The translations under genes and the position numbers were made by a program. Source: Candidatus Undinarchaeales archaeon (GTDB lineage Archaea > SpSt-1190 > JASMDC01). From it: DNA of 64,000 bases. Below are positions 1-8,356 of this stretch, one piece after another; the first letter of the stretch is position 1; every line of letters starts with the position of its first letter. The notes beneath the pieces were generated by a model that searched no databases, was not told the DNA's origin, and saw nothing but the letters and a program-made list of their open reading frames with translations. The stretch spans positions 1 to 64,000 of the forward strand of contig JASMDC010000013.1 of the NCBI GenBank assembly GCA_030753015.1. The letters are read 5' to 3'.

Positions 1-607
1 GATCGATCTTGGTCACAGTGGTGCAGCACTCCACTGCTTGGTCGTGGTAACCCTGAGCGTTGTAGACGAAGGCGAGGTTCACCCATGCCTGGATGTAGTA
101 CGGGTCTGCGGCGAGGATCTCTTGGATAAGGGCGGATGCCCGTTCGTAATCCTCCTTCCCCATGTAGGCGTAGGCAAGGTTGTTCTTGGCCACGTTGAGG
201 TCCGGTTTGACCTCAAGTGCCTTCTGACAGAGCTCGATCTCCCGGTCCCAGAGATCCTGTCGGCCGTATGCCGTCCCGAGATTGATGAGCGCGGTAAGAT
301 AGTCGGGTTTGGCCTCCAGCGCCTTCTGATAGTACTCGATCTCTTTGGAGATGATACCCTTCAGCTTGTAGCAGTGTCCGAGGTTGGCCAGTGCGTAGGC
401 GTTCGACATGTCAGCGTGCGCCACCTGCATGAGGAGCTCGATGGCCTTGTCCACGTCACCCGTCCTCATGAGCTCGATGCCCTCGGCGCATTGAGGATCC
501 GCAACCACGATCCCGACCGGGATCGCTCCCTCTGGTGTGGCTGACACCGCTGTCGGAGCCACTTCCGGAGCTGTTGTCGCGTCTACAGCACCCTGTCCCT
601 CGTCCAT
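1..607 (-). CDS. TPR-repeat protein, C-terminus cut by window edge
   Basis: An uninterrupted minus-strand frame of 202 codons runs from ATG at 607 off the left edge. After a Thr/Ala/Pro/Val-rich stretch (residues 1-35) come about five 34-residue tetratricopeptide repeats, shown by recurring patterns such as ALANLGHCYKLKG, EYYQKALEAKPDY, NLGTAYG and ELCQKALEVKPD. TPRs form helical superhelices that bind partner proteins; nothing here names the partner. The start is chosen because a TATA-like box (631-640) lies about 27 nt upstream, giving a leaderless message. No signal peptide or membrane segment is seen in the visible part, so it is probably cytoplasmic. The missing C-terminus could carry another domain. 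Confidence 0.85.
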   Translation of the reverse strand, partial: MDEGQGAVDATTAPEVAPTAVSATPEGAIPVGIVVADPQCAEGIELMRTGDVDKAIELLMQVAHADMSNAYALANLGHCYKLKGIISKEIEYYQKALEAKPDYLTALINLGTAYGRQDLWDREIELCQKALEVKPDLNVAKNNLAYAYMGKEDYERASALIQEILAADPYYIQAWVNLAFVYNAQGYHDQAVECCTTVTKID

Positions 608-630
608 TGTGGTCTATCTCTCGACCAATC

Positions 631-640
631 TTTTTATGGA
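631..640 (-). promoter_or_regulatory. TATA box for the TPR gene
   Basis: On the minus strand the sequence reads tccataaaaa, about 27 nt before the ATG at 607. The spacing fits an archaeal TATA box with transcription starting at or next to the start codon. Confidence 0.5.
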
Positions 641-873
641 TTTGCGACATATACTGCGGCCGGAGCCCTGTCGAGACCGTTCGTTCGTCCACATATCGAC
701 AGCATTCATCGGCCCGTGCCCACAAAGGACGCGCTGATGTCAAGAACCGACCACACGGGCGCCATACCGGCCCCAGTTGTTCGATCCAGCGGCGTTCCAC
801 TGCCTTTCATATGAACTAGGGACGTGTCGTGAGCGTTCGTCAGCTGCGATATCCGTACTGGCCCAAAGCCAGG
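641..873. other. Intergenic stretch without recognisable gene
   Basis: About 230 bases lie between the divergent promoters of the TPR gene and the 48-aa ORF. Short open frames exist on both strands but none has a promoter, a ribosome site or a recognisable product. I see no repeat or clear hairpin here. Confidence 0.5.
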
Positions 874-881
874 TTTATATA
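874..881 (+). promoter_or_regulatory. TATA box for the 48-aa ORF
   Basis: The sequence tttatata lies in a sharply AT-rich patch (873-903) inside otherwise GC-rich DNA, 36 nt before the GTG at 917. Expected transcription start is near 904. Confidence 0.5.
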
Positions 882-916
882 TTAAGTCTTATTAAATATT
901 AATAGGGGGTATTAAG

Positions 917-1063
917 GTGTCGACCGACATAGAACCCAGCATCCACCTAGTGTTGCGGATCGCGTCGGTGCTTCAGGACGTGATGGAAGGTGAGGGGATA
1001 GTCACCGAAGAGGCGGCCATGGTCCTCAACACCTTCAGTTTCTGCAACGAACTGGTGTCATAG
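917..1063 (+). CDS. Small acidic hypothetical protein, 48 aa
   Basis: GTG at 917 opens a 48-codon frame ending in TAG at 1061-1063. The product starts MSTDIEPSIHLVLRIASV and is predicted helical and acidic with two Cys-free helices before FSFCNELVS. It has a strong TATA box at the right distance and a G-rich stretch (905-909) upstream. There is no membrane segment. I do not recognise a family. It could be a small regulator or an adaptor, but function is unknown. The main support for its being real is the isolated promoter with no other gene to serve for 250 bases. Confidence 0.45.
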   Translation: MSTDIEPSIHLVLRIASVLQDVMEGEGIVTEEAAMVLNTFSFCNELVS

Positions 1064-1102
1064 GGTACGACCCTACCGAAGAGTGGGGCACACAGGCACG
1101 GA

Positions 1103-1110
1103 TTTTTATA
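1103..1110 (+). promoter_or_regulatory. TATA box for the ASCH-like gene
   Basis: The sequence tttttata lies about 26 nt before the GTG at 1133, which supports that GTG as a leaderless start. Confidence 0.5.
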
Positions 1111-1132
1111 GGTTGAGTGCCGCCGTTCTTTC

Positions 1133-1897
1133 GTGGTCAACCGCGACGACGTCCGTACCATTGTCCACCGTTTCGCCAGGGACACCTGGATTCGGAATCC
1201 GTTAGAGCTCAAATGGACCGATGGCGACGAGGGCCTGTCGGTGCGCGAGAGCAAGGGCGTCCTCGTGGTCCGATGCAACCCTTCTGCGCTTGAGGAAGAG
1301 GCGGATGAGAGCTGGGGCACTCTTGAAGAGTTCCTCCCCGGCCAGGACGAGAGTGACTTCGGTAAGAACCTCGTCGTCAACGCCCTGGCCCGGGGTGTGG
1401 CCGAACTCCTCTGCCCGCAGGCGAGCGAGGAGTATGGCGTGGTGCTCGCGTGCATGGCTGGCGCGTTCCCGTTTCGACCGCACGGCGACGATGCCCGTGA
1501 CCTCTGGACCGCGGTGACCACATCCACCGACAAGCTCGAGGCGCTGAAGGTGGCGCTCGTCCCGCCGTTCCGGCTCGATGTGCTCGATACGACACGGTTC
1601 TGGGTGCTCTCCGCAGAGCTCCCCCACAAGAAGGAGCCGGTGCTCGTCAGGTTCGGTCGACACCGGGACCGATCGGTACCTCTCGCTATAGCCTCTGTGC
1701 AGGAGGTGCTGTCCAAGCGATTCGGTGACATCTCTGATGAGGATGCTACCCTCCTTGGATTCGAGGGCCGTGAATCCCTGGATGCTTACCTGGAGGAGGG
1801 AAGGACTCTCTACCTACGTGCCGAACAGGTCCATCTCTGGCATATAGCAGTGGACCGTCCCATCATGCGGTGGCGTCCCGATCTCACGACGAGCTGA
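1133..1897 (+). CDS. Hypothetical protein with probable C-terminal ASCH (PUA-like) domain
   Basis: 254 aa from a GTG start fixed by the TATA box 26 nt upstream. The last third (about 150-245) has the look of an ASCH domain: a beta strand LPHKKEPVLVRFG, then the signature-like IASVQEVLSKRFGDISDEDATLLGF, a helix, and a final strand VHLWHIAV. ASCH domains belong to the PUA fold and usually bind RNA or modified nucleotides. The first 140 residues are unrecognised and contain a Cys (ELLCPQASEEYG). No membrane segment is seen. It converges on the methyltransferase gene with 8 bases between the stops. The ASCH call is by pattern only; the N-terminal part is a plain unknown. Confidence 0.65.
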   Translation: MVNRDDVRTIVHRFARDTWIRNPLELKWTDGDEGLSVRESKGVLVVRCNPSALEEEADESWGTLEEFLPGQDESDFGKNLVVNALARGVAELLCPQASEEYGVVLACMAGAFPFRPHGDDARDLWTAVTTSTDKLEALKVALVPPFRLDVLDTTRFWVLSAELPHKKEPVLVRFGRHRDRSVPLAIASVQEVLSKRFGDISDEDATLLGFEGRESLDAYLEEGRTLYLRAEQVHLWHIAVDRPIMRWRPDLTTS

Positions 1898-1905
1898 GGC
1901 GTGCT

Positions 1906-2625
1906 TCACGTCCGTCGGAGCACGAGGTCCCAGTAGTAATAGCCGGGCACAGGAACCTTCAGTCGTCGGAGCAATCGGAGTAGCGTGCTCCGCTCATACA
2001 CGTCATTTTCCGCACCCAGACGGTGAAGGAAGAAGTCACTGACCGGGAACCAGCACAAACGCTTCTCGTTCTCAAGGACCTGAAAACCCGCGTTCTCAAG
2101 TAGCGGGACCAGCTCCGAGTCGTCCCGATATTCCCGGATATGCGTGGGATCTACGACCCACTCCCCGCGCTCGTTCCGATAGAAATACCATCCATACCAG
2201 CGTTTGAACACAGTGGTGAGGTACAGGTGGCCACTGGGCCTGAGCACGCGAGCGAGCTCACGGACCATCGCCCCGGGATCTTCGACGTGCTCAATGACCT
2301 GGCAGGCGAGCACTAGGTCCATGGACCCGTCTGGTACACTACCGCTTACGTCGCATACATCTGCGACAGCGCAGTTGAAGGAGCGGTCCATCCGCTGGAC
2401 ACGCCCGATACGATCGGCATTGGCGTCAATCGCGTGGACCTCTTTGCCCTTGAGATGATCCCGGGCCCTGAGTGTATAGAGTGTAGCACCATCGCCGCAC
2501 CCGAGGTCCAGAAGAGCGGTCACGTCCTCCCGCTCGACCAGCTGCTCCAACAGTGGTATCGCACGGACCTCGTAGTACTGGACCACAAGCCCCGCATAGT
2601 CCTCATCCTCGACGCGCATGGTCAT
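1906..2625 (-). CDS. Class I SAM-dependent methyltransferase
   Basis: 239 aa with the Rossmann-fold methyltransferase motifs in order: motif I LLDLGCGDGATLY (SAM-binding glycine loop, about residues 40-52), an acidic residue ending strand 2 (VHAIDANADR), motif III-like CAVADVCDV, and the post-motif MDLVLACQVIEHVEDPGAMVRELARVLRPSGHLYL typical of the UbiE/COQ5 and Methyltransf_11 group (shown in two overlapping parts: DLVLACQVIEHVED and ELARVLRPSGHLYL). The substrate cannot be read from sequence; related enzymes act on small molecules, lipids or sugars. ATG at 2625 or 2619 could start it, with GAGG just upstream of 2625. It follows the two-TM gene on the same strand after 42 bases. Confidence 0.85.
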   Translation of the reverse strand: MTMRVEDEDYAGLVVQYYEVRAIPLLEQLVEREDVTALLDLGCGDGATLYTLRARDHLKGKEVHAIDANADRIGRVQRMDRSFNCAVADVCDVSGSVPDGSMDLVLACQVIEHVEDPGAMVRELARVLRPSGHLYLTTVFKRWYGWYFYRNERGEWVVDPTHIREYRDDSELVPLLENAGFQVLENEKRLCWFPVSDFFLHRLGAENDVYERSTLLRLLRRLKVPVPGYYYWDLVLRRT

Positions 2626-2667
2626 CCTCGAGCTACCGGGGACGGTAGCGAAACGGTCAGGACCTCC

Positions 2668-3114
2668 TCAGTCCTTCCCCTTCTTCTTACTGCTGCCCGA
2701 GACTTTCTCCTTGGCGGGGGTCTCAATAGTGAGCGCAGCATTCTTCTCCTTGAGCTGCTCGTACACATCGAGAAGGATCTCGTACATGCGGATGAGCATC
2801 AGGGAGTTGATGAGGAAGGCTATGACCTGAAGGAACAGGATTATCCCGATGATGGTTATGAGCGCCACGCTGAAGCTCTGGGACTGGACCATGGTCACGA
2901 GCTGATTATAGTTTGCGATGTAGTTGAAGTAGTCGTACTGAGCCCTCGTGGCCGCTTCAGGTCGCGGGGTCTCGTCGATGATCTTCGAGACCTCTTTCTG
3001 GTAGTCGTAGATCGTGATGGCCGTAAGGATCCCGGCGATGGTGAGGATGAGCATCCCCAGCATGATGAGGCGCTCCAGGGCCCGGGGCTTGATGTTCATC
3101 TCGCGGACTGCCAC
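2668..3114 (-). CDS. Two-TM membrane protein with extracytoplasmic loop
   Basis: 148 aa. Two hydrophobic segments (about 17-35, LIMLGMLILTIAGILTAITI, and about 82-108, including VALITIIGIILFLQVIAFL) flank a roughly 45-residue polar loop rich in Tyr, Asn and Gln. A helical tail of about 35 residues ends in a Lys/Ser-rich stretch. The GTG start at 3114 is supported by a TATA box about 26 nt upstream. Family unknown. The layout (TM, loop, TM, charged helical tail) is the same as in the small membrane protein split by an insertion sequence near 40.7-42.7 kb, though I see no clear sequence identity between them. Confidence 0.7.
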   Translation of the reverse strand: MAVREMNIKPRALERLIMLGMLILTIAGILTAITIYDYQKEVSKIIDETPRPEAATRAQYDYFNYIANYNQLVTMVQSQSFSVALITIIGIILFLQVIAFLINSLMLIRMYEILLDVYEQLKEKNAALTIETPAKEKVSGSSKKKGKD

Positions 3115-3135
3115 GAGAGGTCATTGGTGGTTGTG

Positions 3136-3143
3136 CTTTAAAT
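3136..3143 (-). promoter_or_regulatory. TATA box for the two-TM gene
   Basis: Minus-strand atttaaag lies about 26 nt before the GTG at 3114 and decides that start over the inner ATG at 3099. Confidence 0.5.
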
Positions 3144-3159
3144 GTGTATGCGGACCGCC

Positions 3160-6036
3160 TCAGCCGCACGCACCGTCCCACACCCATCCGCTGGGATTGC
3201 GTGAGAACAGGATGGCCCTTTCTGCTGTGATGGAACGGATCGCCTCGCCCTGGACAAGAAAGGTTAACTGTAGCCGCTTCCATCCCTCGACACCTTCGGG
3301 CGCATCGCACATCCGTGCGTTCGTGAAGTGGAGCCGATAGCCGAGCTGTGTGGACGCCACGTACAGCGGCGAGCCGAGATCGATGAGAGCCTCTCCATCC
3401 TCGTCGAGCACCTTTCCCGTGATAGTGCTCTCGGCCATCACATCGTCCCCTCGCACCGTGACCATCACGTCGAGGTCGAAGCCTTGGCGTTGAAGGATCT
3501 GGTAGACGGGCTCAGCCTTCGTTCCGGGATCGCTCCCTTCTATGTCGATGACGGTGCGCATGGCCCCGACCACCGTGAGGAACGCCGTGGAAGTCCCGCG
3601 TCGGCCGAGGCGATTTACTTCTAGCGAGAGCGTCTGCCGGCCTTCAGTGAGCTCACCACGTATCACCACTGTGATGATCCATTGCCGGAGGCTCTCCACA
3701 TAATGGAGCGAGAACAGCTGAGCCTCGCCCTCGTCGACGGTGACCGTCACATCGTCGCGCACCAGATCGATCACAGGCATCTCCCCCTCGTCCAGGACCG
3801 AGAGGTAGAGACGTACGAAGACCCCGTCCCGCAGCTCGTTGCGTGTGATGGTCTCAGGTTCGACGCTCGTCAGCTTGGCACGGAAGGTGGACTCGTGGGT
3901 AGGGTACCAGACCATGAGACTGGATGTCTGGGCCGACACCTCGCCCTCATGCTTGACGATGAGGTGGAGCGGGTGGCGGCCAGGCACGAGATCGGTAGAG
4001 AACGAGCGGGGAATGGTCGCCTCTACCCGCCACTGGAGGTCCTGGCGATGCACTTCGAGCGAACGGCCGGGAACCTCGAGGTCCCCGATGTAGAGGGTGA
4101 GGTCCTCATCGCTCACGCCCGTGAGCACGCTCTTTCCCTGGTATCGTGTCATGAACTCGAGCGCTACTGTGGCCTCGCCCAGGGCGATGGCATCGGCCCT
4201 GATATGGTCAGGGATCGTCGATACGATGCGGGAGACGAGCTGTGGGACGTAGCAGCCCGTCGGAGTGCATAGCTCTCCCGGGCCACAGTCATGGAGGAAG
4301 GAGTTCGCCATATCGCCGCACATGCAGTGGGCAGGGCAAATCTCCCAGCTTGTCACGAAGGGGATACGCTGGAGCCCCACTTGCGCTGTCTTGACACCGT
4401 CACGCTCGATCAGCATGAAAGGGAGACCTCCCAGAGGGGCACAACCGAAGTCCTGGCAACGTTCATTGAATCCGCAGGCGTCCACGACACCGCCCTCGTC
4501 AGAGAAGCACAGGCATACGGGGTGCTGGTCGGAGCGAGGATGGCACGTGACACCCGGACCGATGCACGGCACCTCGAGCCCCTTAGACTGCAGAAGACCA
4601 TCAACACATACGCGGTCCAGGTCGGTCCCCCGCTCGCTCCTGGGCCGCCAGGGTTCGACGGTGATTGTCGTGAGATGGACCCCGTGCTCCTCGCCGCGGA
4701 AGACCCGCACCCTGAGCTGATATAGCCCGGGAAGGATGCTCTCGGGGAGGTCGAAACGGAGGTTCCCGCAGGGGAACGTGCGACGGATGATCGTGTTCAC
4801 GCCCAGGCCCGTGTAGTTGAGAAGCTCCACCTCGCAGCGCTCCCCCCGTGTGTTGATGAACAATCGTACGGATTCACCAGCAATATAGGAGGATTTCTCC
4901 ACGGTCACCGGGACAGGGATGTCGTTACCGGAGGATAGGAGGAACATGGAGCTCGTGCCATGGGCCGGGAAACCGTGGCGGTTGTACACCGTCGTGCGTA
5001 CAAGGTAATCTCCCACCGGCCATGATGTACCGGTGACCACCGGGACCTGAAGGCAGGATGGTGCGCGAACGGAGTGGACCTTTTCCCCCTCGTGATGGAA
5101 CTCGATCTCGCAGTGGTCGACGGCCGTGAAGAAGCCGGTGGACACCAGGATGCCCTCGCCACGGAAGAAGGTGTCCTCGGTACGCCCCCCACCCTTGCTG
5201 AGGAACACTTCGACGGGGAAGAAGGCCGGTCGTATCACCACGGTCCGGGTAGCATTGAGCAACATATCGCTCCCCGGTCGCCGCACTATGGCCTGGAGCA
5301 CCATCTCCTGGGGCGGGCACATGCGATGGTCGAATCCCGCACACCCCAGCTCCGCGTACGAGACGGGCAGTGTGATGGTCGTACAGTTGAAGCATATCCT
5401 GACCTCGGACCGTGCGGCACCGGAGTGATCGAAGAGCGCCCATACGGCCAGCTCGGCCTCACCGATGTCCGCAGTGATGATGTCGCCCACCGCGTACTCG
5501 TCGGCAGGGGTTGACAGGGGCATGCGCTCCCAGCATCTGTCCGAGCCATCGGAACAAGCGAGCGGGAACTCGATCCTCACGTCACGCTTTACCACCATTT
5601 CTGTCACGGTCATACCGAAGGTGGGGAGGTCGAAGCGTACGAACCGGCTTCCCACGTCCTCGTTCTCGTCCGCTACCAGGAAGCTCAGGGGCACGTGATA
5701 AACTGCGAGCCTCGGTCGGAGCGTGGCCGGAGAGAATCCGCCCGCGATCTGCACCGCGTCCTTGATGGTGACCAGCTCGAACTCGACACGGTCCACGTAC
5801 CGTTCGTAATCGCAAGTGCGCGTGTACACGGGCGAGAGCTGGTCACACAGCGCACTGAGCACACCGGGACGGGACAACTCCTCCATCAGGTCGGGAGCTA
5901 TACCCCGCAGTACGATACGGACCTTGTTGTAGGGGGTGTGTGTAACGTCCACGTACTCCTCGACCGAGAGGATGCGCGGTCCCTCGGCGACAGCTAAGGT
6001 CAGCAGGAGTGCTAGCACGACCATCGTTCGCCTCAC
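3160..6036 (-). CDS. Secreted beta-rich, Cys-module protein; third gene of surface cassette copy A
   Basis: 958 aa. The GTG at 6036 is chosen because GGAGGTG (6043-6049) sits 6 nt before it and it overlaps the upstream TGA by 4 nt. A signal peptide (TMVVLALLLTLAVAEG) is followed by a long domain of predicted beta strands, with no later membrane segment. Around residues 470-590 is a Cys-rich module (CVDGLLQSK, CLCFSDEGG, CGFNERC, CPAHCMCGD, CGPGELCTPTGCY). It is a full-length paralog of the gene at 18823-21837: shared landmarks include the start of the Cys module (GTDLDR then C-x-DG), NERC, and LYVxSxQxGYR-x-HF near the C-terminus. It probably acts outside the cell, tied to the pilin-like protein with which it is translationally coupled. 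No known enzyme motif is seen. Unlike copy B it lacks an acidic C-terminal tail. Confidence 0.85.
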   Translation of the reverse strand: MRRTMVVLALLLTLAVAEGPRILSVEEYVDVTHTPYNKVRIVLRGIAPDLMEELSRPGVLSALCDQLSPVYTRTCDYERYVDRVEFELVTIKDAVQIAGGFSPATLRPRLAVYHVPLSFLVADENEDVGSRFVRFDLPTFGMTVTEMVVKRDVRIEFPLACSDGSDRCWERMPLSTPADEYAVGDIITADIGEAELAVWALFDHSGAARSEVRICFNCTTITLPVSYAELGCAGFDHRMCPPQEMVLQAIVRRPGSDMLLNATRTVVIRPAFFPVEVFLSKGGGRTEDTFFRGEGILVSTGFFTAVDHCEIEFHHEGEKVHSVRAPSCLQVPVVTGTSWPVGDYLVRTTVYNRHGFPAHGTSSMFLLSSGNDIPVPVTVEKSSYIAGESVRLFINTRGERCEVELLNYTGLGVNTIIRRTFPCGNLRFDLPESILPGLYQLRVRVFRGEEHGVHLTTITVEPWRPRSERGTDLDRVCVDGLLQSKGLEVPCIGPGVTCHPRSDQHPVCLCFSDEGGVVDACGFNERCQDFGCAPLGGLPFMLIERDGVKTAQVGLQRIPFVTSWEICPAHCMCGDMANSFLHDCGPGELCTPTGCYVPQLVSRIVSTIPDHIRADAIALGEATVALEFMTRYQGKSVLTGVSDEDLTLYIGDLEVPGRSLEVHRQDLQWRVEATIPRSFSTDLVPGRHPLHLIVKHEGEVSAQTSSLMVWYPTHESTFRAKLTSVEPETITRNELRDGVFVRLYLSVLDEGEMPVIDLVRDDVTVTVDEGEAQLFSLHYVESLRQWIITVVIRGELTEGRQTLSLEVNRLGRRGTSTAFLTVVGAMRTVIDIEGSDPGTKAEPVYQILQRQGFDLDVMVTVRGDDVMAESTITGKVLDEDGEALIDLGSPLYVASTQLGYRLHFTNARMCDAPEGVEGWKRLQLTFLVQGEAIRSITAERAILFSRNPSGWVWDGACG

Positions 6037-8108
6037 GATCCGCACCTCCGCTGCTCGTAGATGGGCGTGAACGTACCGGTCACGTTAGCGGTGAACACCG
6101 GCTGCATGATGATGTCCTGCGCGAGGTCGTCCGTGACAGCGAGCACCTCGGCCCAGGTCTGCACCTTGTGCCCGATGTTCCCGGCTGCGTCCACGTTGGG
6201 CGCTGCGAGGAAGAGGTATCGGCCAGGGAGCACGCGGTTGAAGGTATATCGCCCATCCTCACCACTCGAGACCTCAAGACGGTCGCGTCCCGGATCAAGG
6301 GGCACGAGCGTGAGGCTCACATAGGAGGGTGGCGCCCCGGGGATATACTCCAGTGGCTCGAACACATCAGTGTCGTTATGGGTGCACGGCCCCCCATGTG
6401 CGATGACACGGAACTTGTGGTCGAGGCACGCCAGACGCCGTGTATCGACACAATAAACGGTCGTATTGGCCAGCACCCTACCGGTTACTTGCCGATAACG
6501 GGGAACTTCGACGGGGACCACATCGGGCGAGGGCACCTGGACTCGTACCCTAGCTGTCCCGAACCGTTCGGTGTCGTTGGGCGTGATTATGACCTCCCGC
6601 ACTCCACACGGGACCCCAAGACCGGTGTCGATGTGGTCCATCTCCGTCGCGTCGAAGACGAACGAGAGCTCCTGGAGGCACGGAGCGATCGCCACAGTGG
6701 CAGCGTCCACACCCACAGGTCGGATACGGACGGAACAGTGACCTTCACAGGACACGTCATACTCACGCGGTTCGTGTAGGGCGGCGGGGGATATGTCAGT
6801 CCCGAAAGGTGACTCCTTGACGAGCTCTACCTGCAACATGAACCTGAACTGGAGCGGACGCATCACGGTGGACGATCCCCGGACCGATCCTGTGGGCAGG
6901 AGATCGGTGATCCGTACCTCGACGGGGAACTGGAGTTGATAGGTGGCCTTGTACCACTTGCAGCACGCACACTGCGGATCGGGACAGCTGACCTCGTCCG
7001 GAGGCCTCCCCTGGACAAGCAGGTCGTTGGTAGCACCGTTGAGGGTGAGCCCCAATGACGGGAACCCTGTCTCGACGTCGCCGATGAGAGGAACGAACTC
7101 CCACTCAACACCGCGCATGAATCGTGCGAGCTCCTCTTCCGACCTGCTGCTCCCCGAGAACCTCTGGATGACTCGCTGGAAGCCCTCGCTAGCAGCCTTG
7201 GTGGAGAACATCGTCGCACCAACGAGAACGTCCTTCCCCACCTCACGCCGGATCTCGGTGAAAGGATAGGTCACGTCACGACAGAGCGTGCAGTAGCCCC
7301 GGGTGCGCTCAGCCTCGGTCCTGCCGAGGTTGGGCTCCAGCAGGAACGGCTGGACGGGGACATGGGCCTCTGCCGATGCTTCGGGGAGGAGCTGATCGTG
7401 CGCCATTAGGTAGGATACCAGCATCTCGAGCTCACGGTGCCACGGATTCTCCTCCAGGCCCAACCGATCGGCGGGCTTTGTGTAGAGCTCTGAGAAAGCC
7501 CTGGCCAAGCGCGCCAAGCGCATGAGACGGAGCGGCAGTTCAACGGTGACAGGTTCTCGCAGGACCGCCCGCACACCATCCATCTCGGCGATGACGGGGA
7601 TGTTGGCCGTGTAGGAAACATAATTGTCCCCGAGCACGAGGTCATCCTCCCCGACGAGGAGCTCACCGTCTATCTCGATCCGAGTTATGCCGTAGCGTTC
7701 CAACCGCCCCATGTCGAAGAGGTTGCTTTCCAGGCGTCGGCGCAGCTCCTGGCGTAGCATGCGTGCCAGGGTCCTCTCTGTGGGGAAATTGATAACGTTC
7801 CCACGGTCGACGAGCAGCGGTACGCCCATGTGGTTGGGCGAGGGTACGTTCTCTGCCGTGAACCCGCCCGTCTCCGCCACCTCGGTGACGGCCTGGAACA
7901 CGCTCTCCTCGACAACGAACCCGACGATCGTGCGCAGCTGTTCGCTCTTATCCTGGATGAGCTTTGCGTTGCGCTCCCGGTAGCGCACGACATCCTCGGT
8001 CTGTTCCTGCTGGAACATCATGTACGCCACTACGAACAGGACCACGGCCACGGCCACTAGTGCGATGATGGTGACCTGACCGCGGTTGTGGCGGGGAGCT
8101 TGGCCCAT
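6033..8108 (-). CDS. Pilin-like N-terminus with large ectodomain; second gene of cassette copy A
   Basis: 691 aa from ATG 8108, 26 nt after a TATA box. The N-terminus RHNRG-QVTIIALVAVAVVLF is a class III (type IV pilin-like) signal: basic residues, G-Q cleavage site, then a hydrophobic helix, which would be processed by an archaeal prepilin peptidase and remain membrane-anchored. The ectodomain starts with a helical part containing AETGGFTAENVP and PLLVDRG, includes a CxxCCxW-like Cys group (CPDPQCACCKW) near the middle, and ends in beta-rich domains, the last with DGRYTFNRVLPGRYL as in carboxypeptidase-regulatory folds. It is a paralog of 21840-23933 over its whole length. A frame open further upstream (to 8393) lacks promoter and coding character. 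Confidence 0.85.
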   Translation of the reverse strand: MGQAPRHNRGQVTIIALVAVAVVLFVVAYMMFQQEQTEDVVRYRERNAKLIQDKSEQLRTIVGFVVEESVFQAVTEVAETGGFTAENVPSPNHMGVPLLVDRGNVINFPTERTLARMLRQELRRRLESNLFDMGRLERYGITRIEIDGELLVGEDDLVLGDNYVSYTANIPVIAEMDGVRAVLREPVTVELPLRLMRLARLARAFSELYTKPADRLGLEENPWHRELEMLVSYLMAHDQLLPEASAEAHVPVQPFLLEPNLGRTEAERTRGYCTLCRDVTYPFTEIRREVGKDVLVGATMFSTKAASEGFQRVIQRFSGSSRSEEELARFMRGVEWEFVPLIGDVETGFPSLGLTLNGATNDLLVQGRPPDEVSCPDPQCACCKWYKATYQLQFPVEVRITDLLPTGSVRGSSTVMRPLQFRFMLQVELVKESPFGTDISPAALHEPREYDVSCEGHCSVRIRPVGVDAATVAIAPCLQELSFVFDATEMDHIDTGLGVPCGVREVIITPNDTERFGTARVRVQVPSPDVVPVEVPRYRQVTGRVLANTTVYCVDTRRLACLDHKFRVIAHGGPCTHNDTDVFEPLEYIPGAPPSYVSLTLVPLDPGRDRLEVSSGEDGRYTFNRVLPGRYLFLAAPNVDAAGNIGHKVQTWAEVLAVTDDLAQDIIMQPVFTANVTGTFTPIYEQRRCGS
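6043..6049 (-). promoter_or_regulatory. Strong ribosome binding site inside the end of the upstream gene
   Basis: GGAGGTG, a close match to the archaeal anti-SD complement, lies in the last codons of the pilin-like gene, 6 nt before GTG 6036. The paralogous copy has GAGGTG in the equivalent place (21844-21849), 6 nt before ATG 21837. Confidence 0.7.
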
Positions 8109-8133
8109 GGAAATAAGTATGAGTCCGGAAAAA

Positions 8134-8141
8134 CGTATAAA
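8134..8141 (-). promoter_or_regulatory. TATA box of pilin-like gene, copy A
   Basis: Minus-strand tttatacg lies about 26 nt before ATG 8108, indicating a leaderless message and fixing the start. Confidence 0.55.
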
Positions 8142-8356
8142 GGCGTGGTTCACCCTGTGCGCTACCACGTCCTTTCGTTGACATGCGATGTGATTACCAT
8201 GATCGGTCCTGGCACCGTGCTCGTCGGCGGGATTGCCGGGATCCGCCTCCCCGAGCATGTGTGAGAGACGATGATGCAGGGTATAGGGCTCGTCCTGCTG
8301 AAGGTCGCCGCCGGACCAGCTTGGCGTTTTGTGGGTAGGTTGACCGCTTTCCCTGC
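8142..8356. other. Gap between giant gene A and its pilin-like partner
   Basis: About 215 bases hold no supported gene. The minus-strand frame stays open through it but the translation is unlike either cassette copy, and the corresponding gap in copy B is only 42 bases. I see no strong hairpin. Confidence 0.4.

Noticed and set aside
38..544. 168-aa open frame on the plus strand
   Set aside because: It is antisense to the truncated TPR gene, whose repeats and promoter are clear; the plus translation has no recognisable pattern.
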